Shown: positions 8,781 through 17,386, numbered from the stretch's first letter. The stretch is 64,000 bases of DNA from Streptomyces anulatus (GCF_014650675.1 NZ_BMVK01000003.1:558001-622000); one strand, 5' to 3'. The notes: generated by a model not told the origin, from the sequence alone. Numbers and translations are program-made.

Positions 8781-8890
8781 CAGGACCGGCTCACGCTCGT
8801 ACGGGACCGGCTCACGCTCGTACGGGACCGGCTCAGGCTCGTACGGGACGGGACCGGCTCGCGCTCGCAGCGACCGGCTCACGCTCGCAC
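8781..8890. repeat. 21-base tandem repeat downstream of the small membrane protein gene
   Basis: About five units of CGGGACCGGCTCACGCTCGTA: 8781-8801, 8802-8822, 8823-8843, then a 26-base expanded unit 8844-8869 and a degenerate unit 8870-8890. The array starts 12 bases after the stop codon at 8768. Confidence 0.85.
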
Positions 8891-9069
8891 GGGGGAAACG
8901 GCCCCGCGCAGGCACAGGGGGGCAGGTCCGCGACGGCGCTGCACGACACCACAGCACGACCGTACGATCCGGCCGCACGGGGACGGGAGGCGGAGCCGCA
9001 CAGCCGGCCGCCGCTCCACCCCGGGCGGCCTTCGTGCGTGGACGGGCCGCCCGCCGTCCCCCGGTCGGA

Positions 9070-9888
9070 TCACTTCCACACGGCGGAGACGTCCTGCGTC
9101 TCGACGTGCATCCCGAGCGGGACCCGCCAGGACTCCACGCAGACGGTGTACGACTCCGAGCGCGCCGAGCCCGCGCCGATCGGGGCGGGCAGGGGCTGGG
9201 ACGAGGTGATGGTCGCCCAGTCGACGCCGAGGGCGCCGATGATGTGCGTGGCGAAGGTGACGGTCCCCGAGCGAGCAGGGGAGCCGCCGGTGTTGCGGAA
9301 CTCCACGGTCACCTTCTCGCACCACCGCTTGTCCGCCGCCGCGCGCTGGGGTGCGCTCAACGTCAGCGCGGCCGGGGTCGCGGGCGGAGTGGGAGGCTCC
9401 GGTGTGCCGGGGACGCCAGGGGTGCCGTCGCCCGGAGGTGAAGGGGTGCCGGGCCCGCCGCCCGGCTTCGAGGGCTCAGCGGGCTTCGGGGGCTTCGCGC
9501 CCGGCCCGTCGGGTGAGCCGCCCCCCTGACCGCCCGGCGTCTCCGTACGCGCCCCGCCGGGACTGTCCTGGGCGCGCCCAGGCTCGCTCGCACCCGGGGA
9601 GGAGGGTGCGGACGAGGGATTGCCGGACCCGCGACCGCCTGGGCCGCGCTCATCGCTCCCGCCGCCGTTCCCGTCGAGCGGGACCAGCGTCACCTTGCCC
9701 GAAGGCTTCCCGTCGCCGCCCGCCGGCCGGTCCCCGCCGTCGGCGGCGGCGCCCACGGCCACGTATCCGTCGTCGCCCGGTCCGCTCCCGCAGGCGGCCA
9801 GCAGGCCGCCGCCCAGACACAGCGCGGCCGCCGAGGCGGCGATGGCGGTGCCCCGGCGGCCGGTCGAGCCGAATGTCTGACGTCGCAT
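9070..9888 (-). CDS. Secreted lipoprotein with Pro/Gly-rich linker, function unknown
   Basis: 272 residues. The signal peptide MRRQTFGSTGRRGTAIAASA continues into a hydrophobic stretch ending in the lipobox LLAAC, so the mature protein should be lipid-anchored on the outer face of the membrane. Residues about 45-165 are a low-complexity Gly/Pro/Ser linker. The C-terminal about 95 residues form a compact domain (LTLSAPQRAAADKRWCEKV, VEFRNTGGSPARSGTVTFAT, ending QDVSAVWK) with two Cys that may form a disulfide. No family is recognised. It is transcribed away from sigN. Confidence 0.75.
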   Translation of the reverse strand: MRRQTFGSTGRRGTAIAASAAALCLGGGLLAACGSGPGDDGYVAVGAAADGGDRPAGGDGKPSGKVTLVPLDGNGGGSDERGPGGRGSGNPSSAPSSPGASEPGRAQDSPGGARTETPGGQGGGSPDGPGAKPPKPAEPSKPGGGPGTPSPPGDGTPGVPGTPEPPTPPATPAALTLSAPQRAAADKRWCEKVTVEFRNTGGSPARSGTVTFATHIIGALGVDWATITSSQPLPAPIGAGSARSESYTVCVESWRVPLGMHVETQDVSAVWK

Positions 9889-9954
9889 CGCGCCAGTGTG
9901 GCTGACGGTCCGTCAAATCTGAACCCTGCTGCAGGGATCGGCAGAGTTGCCCGC

Positions 9955-9984
9955 AGCAGGGATCAGCAGGGATCAGCAGGGACC
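9955..9984. repeat. Three tandem 10-base units between sigN and the lipoprotein gene
   Basis: AGCAGGGATC at 9955, AGCAGGGATC at 9965 and AGCAGGGACC at 9975, with a related TGCAGGGATC at 9930-9939. The array sits 3' of sigN (stop at 10037) and 5' of the lipoprotein start (9888). Confidence 0.75.
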
Positions 9985-10036
9985 GGCGGAGGCCAACAGA
10001 GGCCGGCCCGCATCAGCAGAACTCTGCCGGCCGCCC

Positions 10037-10903
10037 TCAGTCCGCGATGAGCCCTTCCCTGAGCTGCGCGAGCGTGCGGGTCAGCAGCCGGGAGACGTGC
10101 ATCTGGGAGATGCCGACCTCCTCGCCGATCTGCGACTGCGTCATGTTCGCGAAGAACCGCAGCATGATGATCTGGCGCTCGCGCGGGGCGAGCTTGGCCA
10201 GCAGCGGCTTGAGCGACTCGCGGTACTCGACGCCCTCCAGCGCCGAGTCCTCGTACCCGAGGCGGTCGGCGAGAGAGCCCTCGCCGCCGTCGTCCTCGGG
10301 GGAGGGGGAGTCCAGGGAGGAGGCGGTGTAGGCGTTGCCGACGGCGAGACCGTCGACCACGTCCTCCTCGGAGACCCCGAGCGCGCGGGCCAGCTCCGGA
10401 ACGGTCGGCGAGCGGTCGAGCTTCTGCGCGAGCTCGTCGCTGGTCTTGGTCAGGGCGAGCCGCAGCTCCTGGAGGCGGCGGGGGACCCGCACGGACCAGG
10501 AGGTGTCGCGGAAGAAGCGTTTGATCTCGCCGACGACGGTGGGCATCGCGAACGTCGGGAACTCGACGCCCCGTTCGCAGTCGAACCGGTCGATCGCCTT
10601 GATCAGGCCGATCGTGCCGACCTGGACGATGTCCTCCATCGGCTCGTTGCGGCTGCGGAACCGCGCCGCGGCGTACCGCACCAGCGGGAGGTTCAGTTCG
10701 ATCAGTGTGTCCCGCACATAGGTCCGCTCCGGACTGTCCGTTCCCTCGGGGCCCGATGCGGGGCCGAGCGCGGCAAGCCGCAGGAACAGGGAGCGGGACA
10801 GCGTGCGGGTGTCGATGGCTTCCGGTGAGCTGGTGAGCACGGCGGGTGCCGGCACGCTCTTCGTGAGCGTGAGCACCTTCGAGCTGCCCTGTTCTTCGGA
10901 CAT
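10037..10903 (-). CDS. sigN: RNA polymerase sigma factor of the SigB/SigF/SigG type, SigN-like
   Basis: 288-residue alternative sigma factor lacking region 1. Region 2 reads [19 protein letters not shown], the core-binding and -10 recognition segment. Region 3 follows at about 145-200, and region 4 contains the helix-turn-helix [20 protein letters not shown]. It is closely paralogous to the next gene. In S. coelicolor the sigN and sigF genes are adjacent, and sigN acts during aerial development. Symbol assigned by that synteny and by likeness; the assignment of the sigN name is less certain than that of sigF. ATG at 10903. Confidence 0.85.
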   Translation of the reverse strand: MSEEQGSSKVLTLTKSVPAPAVLTSSPEAIDTRTLSRSLFLRLAALGPASGPEGTDSPERTYVRDTLIELNLPLVRYAAARFRSRNEPMEDIVQVGTIGLIKAIDRFDCERGVEFPTFAMPTVVGEIKRFFRDTSWSVRVPRRLQELRLALTKTSDELAQKLDRSPTVPELARALGVSEEDVVDGLAVGNAYTASSLDSPSPEDDGGEGSLADRLGYEDSALEGVEYRESLKPLLAKLAPRERQIIMLRFFANMTQSQIGEEVGISQMHVSRLLTRTLAQLREGLIAD

Positions 10904-11137
10904 GCCACCCCCTTGAGGTCGCGGACGGTCGCGGTGGCCGCGACCATCGGAGGAACGCAGCCTCCACCTGAATACCGGAGGCGGGGCTGCGGCAAACGCG
11001 CTTCGAGCAGAATGTCACATGTCGGCAACACGCTGTAGTGACATGTCGACAAGTCAGCGCCGAATCCGCCCTGGAAACAGGGGGTGTAGGCCTTTTATGC
11101 CGTCAGAACTGCTCTGTGGACGGTCTACCCGTTCCGG

Positions 11138-11998
11138 TTACGCCTCGATCCTGTTTGCGGATCTCAGTCGGGCGAAACTTCTGGCGAGAAGCCTTGACAC
11201 ATGCATCTGGGAGACGCCCAGTTCCGCGCTGATCTGAGACTGGGTCAAGTTGCTGTAGTAGCGCAGGAGGAGGATGCGCTGCTCGCGCTCGGGAAGCTGG
11301 ACGAGGAGGTGCCGGACGAGATCGCGGTGCTCGACGCCCGCGAGCGCGGGGTCCTCGTAACCGAGCCGGTCGAGGAGTCCGGGCAGCCCGTCGCCCTCCT
11401 GGGCGGCTTCCAGTGAGGTCGCGTGGTACGAGCGTCCGGCCTCGATGCAGGCCAGCACCTCGTCCTCGGAGATCTTCAGCCGCTCGGCGATCTCGGCGGT
11501 GGTGGGCGAGCGCCCGTGGGCGGTCGTCAGGTCCTCGGTGGCGCCGGTGACCTGGACCCACAGCTCGTGGAGCCGGCGGGGGACGTGGACGGTGCGCACG
11601 TTGTCGCGGAAGTACCGCTTGATCTCGCCGACGACGGTGGGCATCGCGAACGTGGGGAACTGGACCCCGCGGTCCGGGTCGAACCGGTCGATGGCGTTGA
11701 TCAGGCCGATGGTGCCGACCTGGACGACGTCCTCCATCGGCTCGTTGCGGCTGCGGAACCGCGCCGCGGCGTACCGCACGAGGGGGAGGTTCGCCTCGAT
11801 GAGGGCGGCCCGGACCCGGCGGTGCTCCGGAGTGCCCGGCTCCAGGTTCTTGAGCTGGCCGAAGAGGACCTGGGTGAGCGCCCTGGTGTCGGCGCCGCGG
11901 GCCCTGGCGGGCCTGACCGAGGGGTCCGGGGTCTCCGTCTGGATGTCCTCGGTCTGGACGGTCTGGGGAGGCACTTGAGGCGCTGTACTGGCCGGCAC
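11138..11998 (-). CDS. sigF: RNA polymerase sigma factor SigF (late sporulation type)
   Basis: 286 residues. The N-terminus MPASTAPQ and the body ([19 protein letters not shown] in region 2; [20 protein letters not shown] in region 4) match my recollection of Streptomyces SigF, which directs late gene expression in spore maturation, including spore pigment. Regions 2, 3 and 4 are intact and region 1 is absent, as in the SigB/SigF group. It is followed 234 bases later by its paralogue on the same strand. SigF-type factors are often controlled by anti-sigma factors, but none is encoded in this window. Confidence 0.92.
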   Translation of the reverse strand: MPASTAPQVPPQTVQTEDIQTETPDPSVRPARARGADTRALTQVLFGQLKNLEPGTPEHRRVRAALIEANLPLVRYAAARFRSRNEPMEDVVQVGTIGLINAIDRFDPDRGVQFPTFAMPTVVGEIKRYFRDNVRTVHVPRRLHELWVQVTGATEDLTTAHGRSPTTAEIAERLKISEDEVLACIEAGRSYHATSLEAAQEGDGLPGLLDRLGYEDPALAGVEHRDLVRHLLVQLPEREQRILLLRYYSNLTQSQISAELGVSQMHVSRLLARSFARLRSANRIEA

Positions 11999-12135
11999 GG
12001 TGACGCCACCCCTTTGCGGTCAACTACGGTCAACTCATCCGTCAAAAGCGGTCATAGCATCACAAGACATGTCCACTGTGTGCAAGCACCTCATAGTGCC
12101 GTGTTGAGGTCATAAGGGTTTAAACAGCACAAAGA

Positions 12136-12162
12136 AACCCCTCGCCTGACCGGCGAGGGGTT
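12136..12162 (-). terminator. Rho-independent terminator of the Dabb gene
   Basis: The stem AACCCCTCGCC/GGCGAGGGGTT has a short loop. On the minus strand it is followed by the U-rich run TTTCTTT. It lies 35 bases after the stop of the gene at 12197-12490. Confidence 0.8.
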
Positions 12163-12196
12163 GCTGGAACCGGCGCGAACCGGCACCGGGGGAGCG

Positions 12197-12490
12197 TCAG
12201 AAGGGGTAGTCGGCGATCACCCAAGTGGCGAATTCTCGCCACTGTCCGGCAGCGGCCTGGTGGGCCGGGTGCTCGATGTACCGCTTGAGCGCGTCCTCGT
12301 CGGCGACGGCGGAGTTGATGGCGTAGTCGTACGCGATCGGCCGGTCGGTGATGTTCCAGGCGCACTCCCAGAACTCCAGCTCCGGAACCTGCCCCTCCAG
12401 CTCCCGGAAGGCCCGGTCCCCGGCGACGACCCGCGGGTCGTCCCGCTCGACGCCCTCGTTCAGCTTGAAAAGGACCAGGTGGCGGATCAT
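12197..12490 (-). CDS. Dabb-family (stress-responsive A/B barrel) protein
   Basis: 97 residues starting MIRHLVLFKLNEGVERDD, the typical opening of the dimeric alpha-beta barrel (Dabb) family. It continues with WNITDRPIAYDYAINSAV and a C-terminal VIADYPF. Members are small soluble proteins of varied enzymatic or unknown function. ATG at 12490 has an AGGAG ribosome site. It follows the 54-aa membrane protein gene by 10 bases and is probably co-transcribed with it. Confidence 0.88.
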   Translation of the reverse strand: MIRHLVLFKLNEGVERDDPRVVAGDRAFRELEGQVPELEFWECAWNITDRPIAYDYAINSAVADEDALKRYIEHPAHQAAAGQWREFATWVIADYPF

Positions 12491-12500
12491 CGTGCTGCTC

Positions 12501-12665
12501 CTACTTCACCAGTTCTGACATGAAGTCACCGACGCTCTGCGCGGCGGTGGAAATGCCTTCGAACCCTACCTGGACCAGTTCGGCGGCCCGCTGCGGAGAC
12601 ATGATGATCGTGTACAGCACGAAGACCACCAATATGTAGATGATGATCGTCTTTGCCTTGGCCAC
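12501..12665 (-). CDS. 54-residue single-pass membrane protein
   Basis: GTG start at 12665 preceded by GGAGGGG at a good distance; the longer ATG frame to 12716 would bury this ribosome site. The protein starts with AKAKT, then one strong transmembrane helix (IIIYILVVFVLYTIIM), then an amphipathic C-terminal segment (SPQRAAELVQVGFEGISTAA). The arrangement looks like the small conserved membrane proteins next to Dabb genes in Streptomyces. Function unknown. Codon use is typical of the host. Confidence 0.75.
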   Translation of the reverse strand: MAKAKTIIIYILVVFVLYTIIMSPQRAAELVQVGFEGISTAAQSVGDFMSELVK

Positions 12666-13008
12666 AATCCTGCCCCTCCATCGGCCCCACGTGCGATCGG
12701 GCGATTGTATCCGCACAGATGGTCGTATCCGGGTGGCCGTTTCTGATCACTGATGCGGCCTTTAAGGACCTATGACCCCGCCATCAAGGTCTTTTGCCCG
12801 CTCTCAAGGCTCCTGTCGCCCGGCAGCATGGATACCGAGCCCAACGGGACCAGGCAGGACCCGGAGGGCCGGAACAGGGCCTCTCTGTGGGGTCACCGCC
12901 GCGCGATTCCCCCCTGACCGCGGCGGGCGACCAGCAGGCCCTGTTCTCACCGGGGGAAGCGGCTTGTCCCCCCGATGCCGCTTCCCCCGACCTGAACCGT
13001 GAACCGGA
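12666..13008. other. Intergenic stretch with nested inverted repeats, no gene seen
   Basis: No frame with convincing start and codon bias is seen. The stretch carries an 11-base inverted repeat GAACAGGGCCT (12872-12882) / AGGCCCTGTTC (12936-12946) and an 11-base hairpin GGGGGAAGCGG (12952-12962) / CCGCTTCCCCC (12978-12988). A terminator hairpin follows. Near 12715-12790 is the upstream region of the 54-residue protein gene. Confidence 0.55.
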
Positions 13009-13050
13009 GCGCCCGGTCGCCGTACATCCTCTGTACGGCGGCCGGGCGCT
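13009..13050 (-). terminator. Hairpin terminator downstream of the winged-helix gene
   Basis: Long stem AGCGCCCGG with inner arm CGTACA pairing to TGTACG and CCGGGCGCT, around a 5-base loop. It starts 18 bases after the stop codon at 13069. There is no clear U-run, as is common in Streptomyces. Confidence 0.65.
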
Positions 13051-13068
13051 TCGCCGTGTGAGGAGAGA

Positions 13069-14133
13069 TCAGACGGGTTTGAGCAGGTCGCGGAGGTTGT
13101 TCATGTGGGCCTTGACGTCGGCGATGTCGACGGGGCGGGGTGAATCCTCGGCGGCTCCGGCGTGAGCCGTACGGCAGGGGCGGCAGAGCCCGTCGGGGAG
13201 GGCTTGCGGGGGCCCGGGGCGGCCGCAGTCCGTGCATTCCACAAGGAGGTGGCGGACGGGGGCCGGGGCGCCGGGCGAGGGGCTTCCGGCCGTGGGCAGC
13301 CGGGGCGGGATCTTGTCGGTGAGTCGGCGGCGGAGGAGGCCGACGGGGGAGTCGACCTTGGCGGGGAGCCCCGCCGTCAGCGCACTGGTCAGGTAGTCGA
13401 CGCTCACGCCCCGGGCGAGCCATTGTGCCGCTTGGGGTTCCAGGGTGGCGCAGTCGTCGGCGGAGAGGGTGAGGCGGTGGTCGTCCCGGCCGAGGCGGGC
13501 CAGGGCGAGGTAGGCGGGGCTGGTTCCGGGGGCATGGGGCGTCGCGGGCTCGGTGTCCGGTGCGCGGGCCGGGGTGCGTTGCTGCGGTACGGCGGTGGGG
13601 TCGGGGGTCTGTTCCGTACGGGGACGCTCCGGTGCAGGCGGCAGCAGTTCCTCGGCCGGGGCCCACGGTGGCGGTGGTGCCGTGTCGAGGGTGGAGGCTT
13701 CCGGTACGGGGGCTGCGGCCAGGGCGGCCTTCTCGGTGGCGAGGTAGGTGTTCCACCACTCGTTGTCGCGTGCGGTGCGGGACCAGAAGGTGCGGAAGAC
13801 CCAGCGGGTCTCGTCGCCCGCGCCGACGACCGCGCACCGTACGCGCCGCAGATGCCCGGCGACGGACAAGGCGGTCAGCGCGGTGGAGATGGCCTGCTGG
13901 CCGTAGAGCGGGAGCTGTTTCGCCAGGGTCTTCACGCTCATCGCGGCACCGTCGGGGAGGTGGTCGACGAACCCCGCGACGTACCGCTCGCGGGTCGGCA
14001 GGAGGGCGAAGTCGTGGCGTGTTCGGGCCTGTTGTTCCGGTGCGGAGCGTTTGCCGTAGCCGGGCTTGGCCATCGGGTACGCGGCGGAGAGTGCGGGGGC
14101 GTGCAGGGCGGAGCTAGGGTGCTGGGTAGCCAC
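13069..14133 (-). CDS. Winged-helix (MarR-like) DNA-binding protein with C-terminal zinc-ribbon-like motif
   Basis: 354 residues. The N-terminal segment about 40-105 looks like a winged helix-turn-helix (RERYVAGFVDHLPDGAAMSV, KTLAKQLPLYGQQAISTAL). A long Pro/Ala/Thr-rich middle follows. Near residues 310-335 is CTDCGRPG followed by LCRPCR, a four-Cys zinc-binding pattern. This architecture occurs in Streptomyces genes of accessory regions; the exact role is not known to me. Three CGTGACG-type elements lie upstream and could be its operator. ATG at 14133. Confidence 0.75.
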   Translation of the reverse strand: MATQHPSSALHAPALSAAYPMAKPGYGKRSAPEQQARTRHDFALLPTRERYVAGFVDHLPDGAAMSVKTLAKQLPLYGQQAISTALTALSVAGHLRRVRCAVVGAGDETRWVFRTFWSRTARDNEWWNTYLATEKAALAAAPVPEASTLDTAPPPPWAPAEELLPPAPERPRTEQTPDPTAVPQQRTPARAPDTEPATPHAPGTSPAYLALARLGRDDHRLTLSADDCATLEPQAAQWLARGVSVDYLTSALTAGLPAKVDSPVGLLRRRLTDKIPPRLPTAGSPSPGAPAPVRHLLVECTDCGRPGPPQALPDGLCRPCRTAHAGAAEDSPRPVDIADVKAHMNNLRDLLKPV

Positions 14134-14562
14134 GGGATCGGCTTTCTGGGTTATCGATCTTGCGGTAAGACCCCGGCTCGGTGTGCAACCACCGGTCGGG
14201 GTCGTTTGGTTCTCGCACCGTAAGCAGTCGTGACGCTGTGCCGCAAGCCGTCACGATTAGTCATATTTCCTGGCCGTGACGGGGCAGGGAGGTAGGGGAG
14301 GTTTTCCCCAAACCCCTTCTTCTGCCCACCGGTTAAAGAAGACGCTCGAACCCCGGGTCCCGCATCCCGACACCCGAATCCCGGCACCCGAGCTTCGGGC
14401 CAGGGCCCCATCCACATACCCCCGCAGGAGTGACCGGACGCTCCCGAAGCCCGAAGCTCAGGGCTCGGGATCCGAGCTTCGGGGGAGGGCGGGGCGGCCC
14501 GGCCTGCGAGTGCAAGGTGCCTTCCATCTCGCGATCATCCGGCCGCCGCCTACGATCGCAGC
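14134..14562. other. Divergent promoter region between the winged-helix and HAD genes
   Basis: A 429-base gene-free stretch. The left side holds the repeated CGTGACG/CGTCACG elements (annotated separately) and an AT-richer patch GATTAGTCATATTTCC near 14256-14270 that could be a promoter core. The right side holds two copies of CCGAGCTTCGGG (about 14391 and 14472) and related GAAGCCCGAAGC palindromic pieces of unknown function. No open frame with good codon bias is seen. Confidence 0.5.
14228..14282. promoter_or_regulatory. Three CGTGACG-type elements, candidate operator
   Basis: TCGTGACG (14228-14235), CCGTCACGA (14248-14256, inverted) and CCGTGACGG (14274-14282). Each adjacent pair forms an 8-base inverted repeat. 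The elements lie 95-150 bases upstream of the winged-helix gene start at 14133, a plausible autoregulatory site (inference). Confidence 0.45.
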
Positions 14563-15225
14563 ATGATTCGTGCAGTCGTGTTCGATGTCGGTGAGTGCCT
14601 GGTCGACGAGACCCGTGAGTACGGCACTTGGGCTGACTGGCTCGGTGTTCCTCGCCACACCTTTGCCGCGCAGTTCGGAGCTGTGATTGCTCAGGGCAGG
14701 GACTACCGCGAGACGTTTCAGGTCTTCCGCCCCGGGTTCGATCTCTACGCCGAGCGGGAGGCCCGGGCAGCAGCGGGGCAGCCTGAACACTTCGACGAGT
14801 CGGATCTGTACCCCGACGTACGCGACTCCCTGGCGGCCTTGCGCGCGGACGGCCTGTGGCTCGGTATCGCCGGTAATCAGACGGTTCGGGCGGGCGGCAT
14901 CCTGCGAGCTCTGTTCGCTCAGGACGTCGACCTGATCGGTACGTCTGACGACTGGGGTGCGTCGAAGCCTGACCCCGAGTTCTTTGTACGCGTCGCCGAA
15001 GTCGTCCCCGCCGAACCCGACGAGATCCTCTATGTCGGTGACCGCGTCGACAACGACCTGCGGCCGGCCGTTGCTGCGGGCATGTGGACCGCGCTTGTGC
15101 ACCGCGGGCCGTGGGGGACGATTCAGTGGGAGACGGAAGAAGCGAGGAGGCTCCCCACCTTCCGAGTGGAGAGCCTTGTCGAACTGTCGCCGCTGATCAA
15201 ACAGTTCAACGAGCGAGAGCGCTGA
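14563..15225 (+). CDS. HAD-superfamily hydrolase
   Basis: 220-residue cytoplasmic phosphatase-like protein. Motif I is DVGECLVDE near the N-terminus, where the nucleophile Asp is followed by Val-Gly-Glu rather than the common DxDxT. Motif II is in LGIAGNQT, with a GNQ in place of the usual Ser/Thr context. Motif III is the Lys of WGASKPDPEFF, and motif IV is YVGDRVDND. The set is compatible with an active HAD fold, although motif I is non-canonical: the usual second Asp at +2 is replaced by Gly. Its last 20 bases overlap convergently with the XRE regulator gene. Substrate unknown. Confidence 0.82.
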   Translation: MIRAVVFDVGECLVDETREYGTWADWLGVPRHTFAAQFGAVIAQGRDYRETFQVFRPGFDLYAEREARAAAGQPEHFDESDLYPDVRDSLAALRADGLWLGIAGNQTVRAGGILRALFAQDVDLIGTSDDWGASKPDPEFFVRVAEVVPAEPDEILYVGDRVDNDLRPAVAAGMWTALVHRGPWGTIQWETEEARRLPTFRVESLVELSPLIKQFNERER

Positions 15226-16432
15226 CGGTCGTCGACCAGTCGTAGAGTCGTTCGTCCAGATCCCGCACGCACTGTTCGTGTTGGTGGGCGACCAGGGCTT
15301 GGCGAACATCGCGCACCCGGTCCATGCCGGTCGCGTACCAGGTGCGCTTCAACTGGTCGAGTGCGCGGACAGCGTAGTGGCACGCCGCATCGACGTCGCC
15401 CGCTGCGGCCTCGACGGCGGCGAGATCACCCAGTACGACGGACCGCTGCTTCTCCTCCGCCTCGGGCAGTTGGTCGAGGGCAGCGGACAAAGTGGCCCGA
15501 GCCTGAGGCAGATGTCCCGCCCGTAGCTGCGTGTTGCCTTTGAACGCGGCCAGACGCGGAGCGCTGAACCAGTCGAACCATTCGGGCACGGGGTGCTCGT
15601 TGCCCGCTGCGAGCGCGTCTTCCCCATGGCTGATGAGGTGAAGAGCGGTGCGGGTGTTGCTCGCCCGGGTCTCGCACTCGGCTTCGACGGCATCGAGCCA
15701 TGCGAGGAGCAGCGCCGGGGAATCACCGCGACGAGCATAGGTTCGCGCCGCGACAATCCGCCGTGCGGCCTCATCCCGGCGCCCTTCCCATCCCGGAACG
15801 AAGGCCATGTGTGCAAGTGTCGCCGCCCCGAGGAGATGATCCTCGGCCTCCCGGGCCGCCTGCAGGCCGCGCAGCCATGTCTCATCCGCTTCGTCGGACT
15901 CCCTGAGGTCGAAGAACTGAATGCGCCCTGCGAGTAGCCACGTTTCCGACAGCGAGGAAGCCACTGACTGGCGGGTACGGCCGACCGTTTCCGTCAGCAG
16001 GACACACCCGAGTTCCGCGTGCCCGATCACGGTCGGGTAGAGGGCTGTCGGCGCGACGGACCAGTAGAGGTTCCGATGGGCACGGGTAACAGCGGCGAAG
16101 TCGCTGCCGACCGACACCGGTTGGATCGTGGTTGTCGACTGGACGGGTACAGCAGCCAGGCCCTTCCCGGCGGCGTTCATTGCGGAGTGCGGTCGCTGCC
16201 CGCCACTCTCCCTTCCCGGCGGCGGGGCGAACCCAAGCTCCTCCATGCTCTGGCCCAACAAGTGGACGAGCGCTGACTGCAGATCCGGGTGGGGCCACGG
16301 CGGTGCCGAGGACTCCCAGCGCCTCACCTGCCGTACTCCAACGCCGAGGGCTTCTGCGAGCGCCTGTTGTGAGTGATATCCGGCGGCTACGCGCGCCGAC
16401 CTTAGGCGGGTGTTGATTCGTGGTTGGGGCAC
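15206..16432 (-). CDS. XRE-family transcriptional regulator with TPR-like C-terminus
   Basis: 408 residues. An N-terminal XRE helix-turn-helix (about 5-65: TRLRSARVAAGYHSQQALAE, ALGVGVRQVRRWE) is followed by a helical repeat region typical of the Streptomyces XRE-TPR regulators that sit next to small peptide operons. GTG start at 16432 with GGAGG about 6 bases upstream. It is divergent from the five-gene operon beginning at 16615 and is the likely regulator of it. Such TPR sensors often respond to small signals or peptides (family-level inference). Confidence 0.85.
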   Translation of the reverse strand: MPQPRINTRLRSARVAAGYHSQQALAEALGVGVRQVRRWESSAPPWPHPDLQSALVHLLGQSMEELGFAPPPGRESGGQRPHSAMNAAGKGLAAVPVQSTTTIQPVSVGSDFAAVTRAHRNLYWSVAPTALYPTVIGHAELGCVLLTETVGRTRQSVASSLSETWLLAGRIQFFDLRESDEADETWLRGLQAAREAEDHLLGAATLAHMAFVPGWEGRRDEAARRIVAARTYARRGDSPALLLAWLDAVEAECETRASNTRTALHLISHGEDALAAGNEHPVPEWFDWFSAPRLAAFKGNTQLRAGHLPQARATLSAALDQLPEAEEKQRSVVLGDLAAVEAAAGDVDAACHYAVRALDQLKRTWYATGMDRVRDVRQALVAHQHEQCVRDLDERLYDWSTTVSALAR

Positions 16433-16614
16433 CGTGCACCTCCGTAGCGGTTGTACTGATGGTGACAGTAGGCCCGCTCTGATCCAGGCGATCCCTCAAA
16501 TGGTGGCAGATAAGTCCTCTTTGGCACCTCGAAGGGTCCTATGAAAGTCCTCGAAAGTGGTCATTGATAGGGCCAGTCTGGGCTTTCGTCAGACACCACG
16601 CAGCGAGGAAGACC

Positions 16615-16869
16615 ATGATCGGCGCTCCGACATCACAGCAACGCCACGGGAAGCCACCGGCGGACGAGGAGGTTCGACCACCTTCTCCCCGCACTCCAGA
16701 ACGGAAGGTTCTTGCCCTGATCACCTTGTCCAAGCGCGCAGCCGCACCGGATGCCGCGTACCGCACATTGCTCGGTCACACCACGACCTGCGCTGCGTGC
16801 CGCGAGGGAGTCTCCTGTCCGACGGCCGTGCGCTTGGGGCGGGCTTGGCGGAAGGCCCGACGCGGATGA
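16615..16869 (+). CDS. 84-residue protein with Cys motif, first gene of an ATGA-coupled operon
   Basis: Starts MIGAPTSQQRHGKPP at 16615 with GAGGAAG about 4 bases upstream; the earlier ATG at 16564 lacks such a site. The C-terminal part (YRTLLGHTTTCAACREGVSC then PTAVRLGRAWRKAR) has His and three Cys that could bind metal. The stop TGA (16867-16869) overlaps the next ATG by four bases. The family is not recognised beyond its frequent occurrence beside XRE regulators in Streptomyces. Role within the operon unknown. Confidence 0.75.
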   Translation: MIGAPTSQQRHGKPPADEEVRPPSPRTPERKVLALITLSKRAAAPDAAYRTLLGHTTTCAACREGVSCPTAVRLGRAWRKARRG

Positions 16870-17165
16870 AGTGCTACGCGGGCGAGGAAGCACACGAGTT
16901 GCCGATTGAGGGCGAGTCAGGTGCCTACTGTCCGGAGCATGAGGTGACGTTGCTGTGGCGGGGTGATCCGATCACGGCCGCCGATGCGACCGGGGGTGCG
17001 GGCGTCGGCCTGGACGGGTTGTCGGCGGGTGCGGACGGTCCGTACGGCGTTGTCTGCCGCAGTGCGTTGGTGACGGGTCTGGCCGACGTGCACGCCCTCT
17101 GCCTGCGGCCGGACTGTGTCTGCCCGTGTCATGCGGTCGCCACCGCTCTTCGGGAAGCCGGATGA
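16866..17165 (+). CDS. 99-residue Cys-rich protein in the ATGA-coupled operon
   Basis: Starts MKCYAGEEAHELPIEGESGA. Six Cys are present, two in the N-terminal quarter (MKCY and YCPEHE) and four at the C-terminus (ALCLRPDCVCPCHAV), a likely metal-binding pattern. ATGA overlap at both ends gives tight translational coupling. No family is recognised. The fixed order and coupling imply it acts with the downstream peptide and methyltransferase. Confidence 0.75.
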   Translation: MKCYAGEEAHELPIEGESGAYCPEHEVTLLWRGDPITAADATGGAGVGLDGLSAGADGPYGVVCRSALVTGLADVHALCLRPDCVCPCHAVATALREAG

Positions 17166-17386
17166 GCATCAACTTCTCGGCAACGGATGTCCGTACGTGC
17201 GAGGCGTGTTGGCGCGCACCGGTCACCGCCGTACGGCACACCGAGGGCGGCCGGGATCTGCTGTGCCGGGCGTGCGCCGAGAGTGGCCGTCCGCGCCGGG
17301 TCGATCTCTTCCCTCCGTACGGGATCTACCGGCTTCACGCCCCTGCCAACCAATCAGCTTCACCGATCAGAGGAGATGAACGATGA
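17162..17386 (+). CDS. 74-residue zinc-ribbon-like protein in the ATGA-coupled operon
   Basis: Starts MSINFSATDV at 17162; the earlier in-frame ATG at 17126 would overlap the previous gene deeply. Two Cys pairs, CEACW and LCRACA, form a compact zinc-ribbon-like unit. The C-terminus is basic and short. The stop (17384-17386) overlaps the start of the 43-residue peptide by four bases. A strong AGAGGAG ribosome site for that peptide lies within the end of this gene. Function unknown. Confidence 0.72.
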   Translation: MSINFSATDVRTCEACWRAPVTAVRHTEGGRDLLCRACAESGRPRRVDLFPPYGIYRLHAPANQSASPIRGDER

